Below, in pieces: positions 63,834 through 64,000 of a stretch of 64,000 bases of DNA; the stretch's first letter is position 1; every line of letters begins with the position of its first letter. The DNA lies in assembly GCF_001431465.1 (NCBI RefSeq), contig NZ_LDJJ01000033.1:1-64000 (forward strand), read 5' to 3'. A program made the position numbers and the translations under genes. The stretch is from Stenotrophomonas terrae. Its GTDB lineage: Bacteria; Pseudomonadota; Gammaproteobacteria; Xanthomonadales; Xanthomonadaceae. The notes beneath the pieces are model-generated. The model did not search any database, was not told where the DNA came from, and saw only the letters and a program-made list of their open reading frames with translations.

Positions 63834-64000
63834 TCAAACGGTGTAGTTCGGGATGTTCTTGGTTGCGCTCCACTGCGCCACGGTCTTGCCACCAACACCG
63901 CCTTCCGGCTTCTGCTGCTGGTAAGTCCACTTGATGGCACCAAAGCTCAACTGAACCACTTCCTGCGGCATACCTTCCTTGTCAACCGTGGTGGTGACGC
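63834..64000 (-). CDS. hcp: Type VI secretion tube protein Hcp (TssD), C-terminal part
   Basis: Only the last 55 codons are in the window; the gene continues past the right edge. The visible end reads EVVQLSFGAIKWTYQQQKPE, then GGVGGKTVAQWSATKNIPNY and a stop. The 'F-x-x-I-x-W-T-Y-x-Q-Q' strand with the Gly-rich turn is the end of the Hcp beta-barrel, closest in style to Acinetobacter-type Hcp. Hcp rings stack into the inner tube pushed out by sheath contraction. Confidence 0.9.
   Translation of the reverse strand, partial: VTTTVDKEGMPQEVVQLSFGAIKWTYQQQKPEGGVGGKTVAQWSATKNIPNYTV

Overview
The window is high-GC gammaproteobacterial chromosome of the Xanthomonadaceae type, most likely Stenotrophomonas or a close relative. 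The basis is the gene set and order (serC-pheA-aroA, hutF/hutI divergent around a HutC site), the protein style, and two intergenic repeat types: short GTAG-ended hairpins like the Stenotrophomonas SMAG REPs, and the longer 'tctcccgc..gcgggaga' palindromes. Species cannot be fixed from the sequence alone.

Left half (about 1-30.2 kb) is mostly housekeeping. It holds an OmpA-like lipoprotein, photolyase, replicative helicase DnaB, an FMN reductase, EcsC-family protein, oligoribonuclease, TadA, a lipoprotein, a membrane diguanylate cyclase, tRNA-Ser(UGA), a LysR regulator, SerRS and two TonB C-terminal proteins. These are followed by serC-pheA-aroA (serine and aromatic amino-acid synthesis), an FHA protein, two polyhydroxyalkanoate-granule type proteins, a YggS-type PLP protein and an Mrr-like membrane protein. 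The complete histidine-utilisation locus comes next: hutF-hutC leftward and hutI-hutH-hutG-hutU rightward, around a TTGTATATACAA operator. It encodes the five-step route HutH, HutU, HutI, HutF, HutG. A three-copy 183-bp tandem repeat lies inside the operon between hutH and hutG.

Right half (31.7-64 kb) is a type VI secretion (T6SS) locus. tssA reads rightward into a terminator shared with a leftward block of M15 peptidase, PAAR, a membrane-anchored ketosynthase-like protein, TssM, TagF and an OmpA/BON protein. From the right edge a second leftward block runs hcp (partial), tssE, tssF, tssG, clpV, a 116-aa unknown, vgrG, a DUF4123 adaptor and a 910-aa VasX/BTH_I2691-type effector. The gene set resembles the Acinetobacter-like (i4b) T6SS layout. 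TssB, C, J, K and L are not in the window and may lie beyond the right edge.

The accessory part is 42-54 kb, visibly more AT-rich than its surroundings. Directly behind the effector, three bases from its stop codon, begins a run of six leftward genes for two- or three-helix membrane proteins. All six share a core: a membrane hairpin, a 'P-V-x-F-N-R' motif, then 'W-E-x-I-x-x-Y/F-M'. One copy is broken by a frameshift at an eight-T run, and a 15-codon relic of another copy's start survives in a spacer. The array looks like a stockpile of immunity genes behind a T6SS effector, closed on the left by an IS3-type transposase remnant and a SUMF1-type secreted protein.
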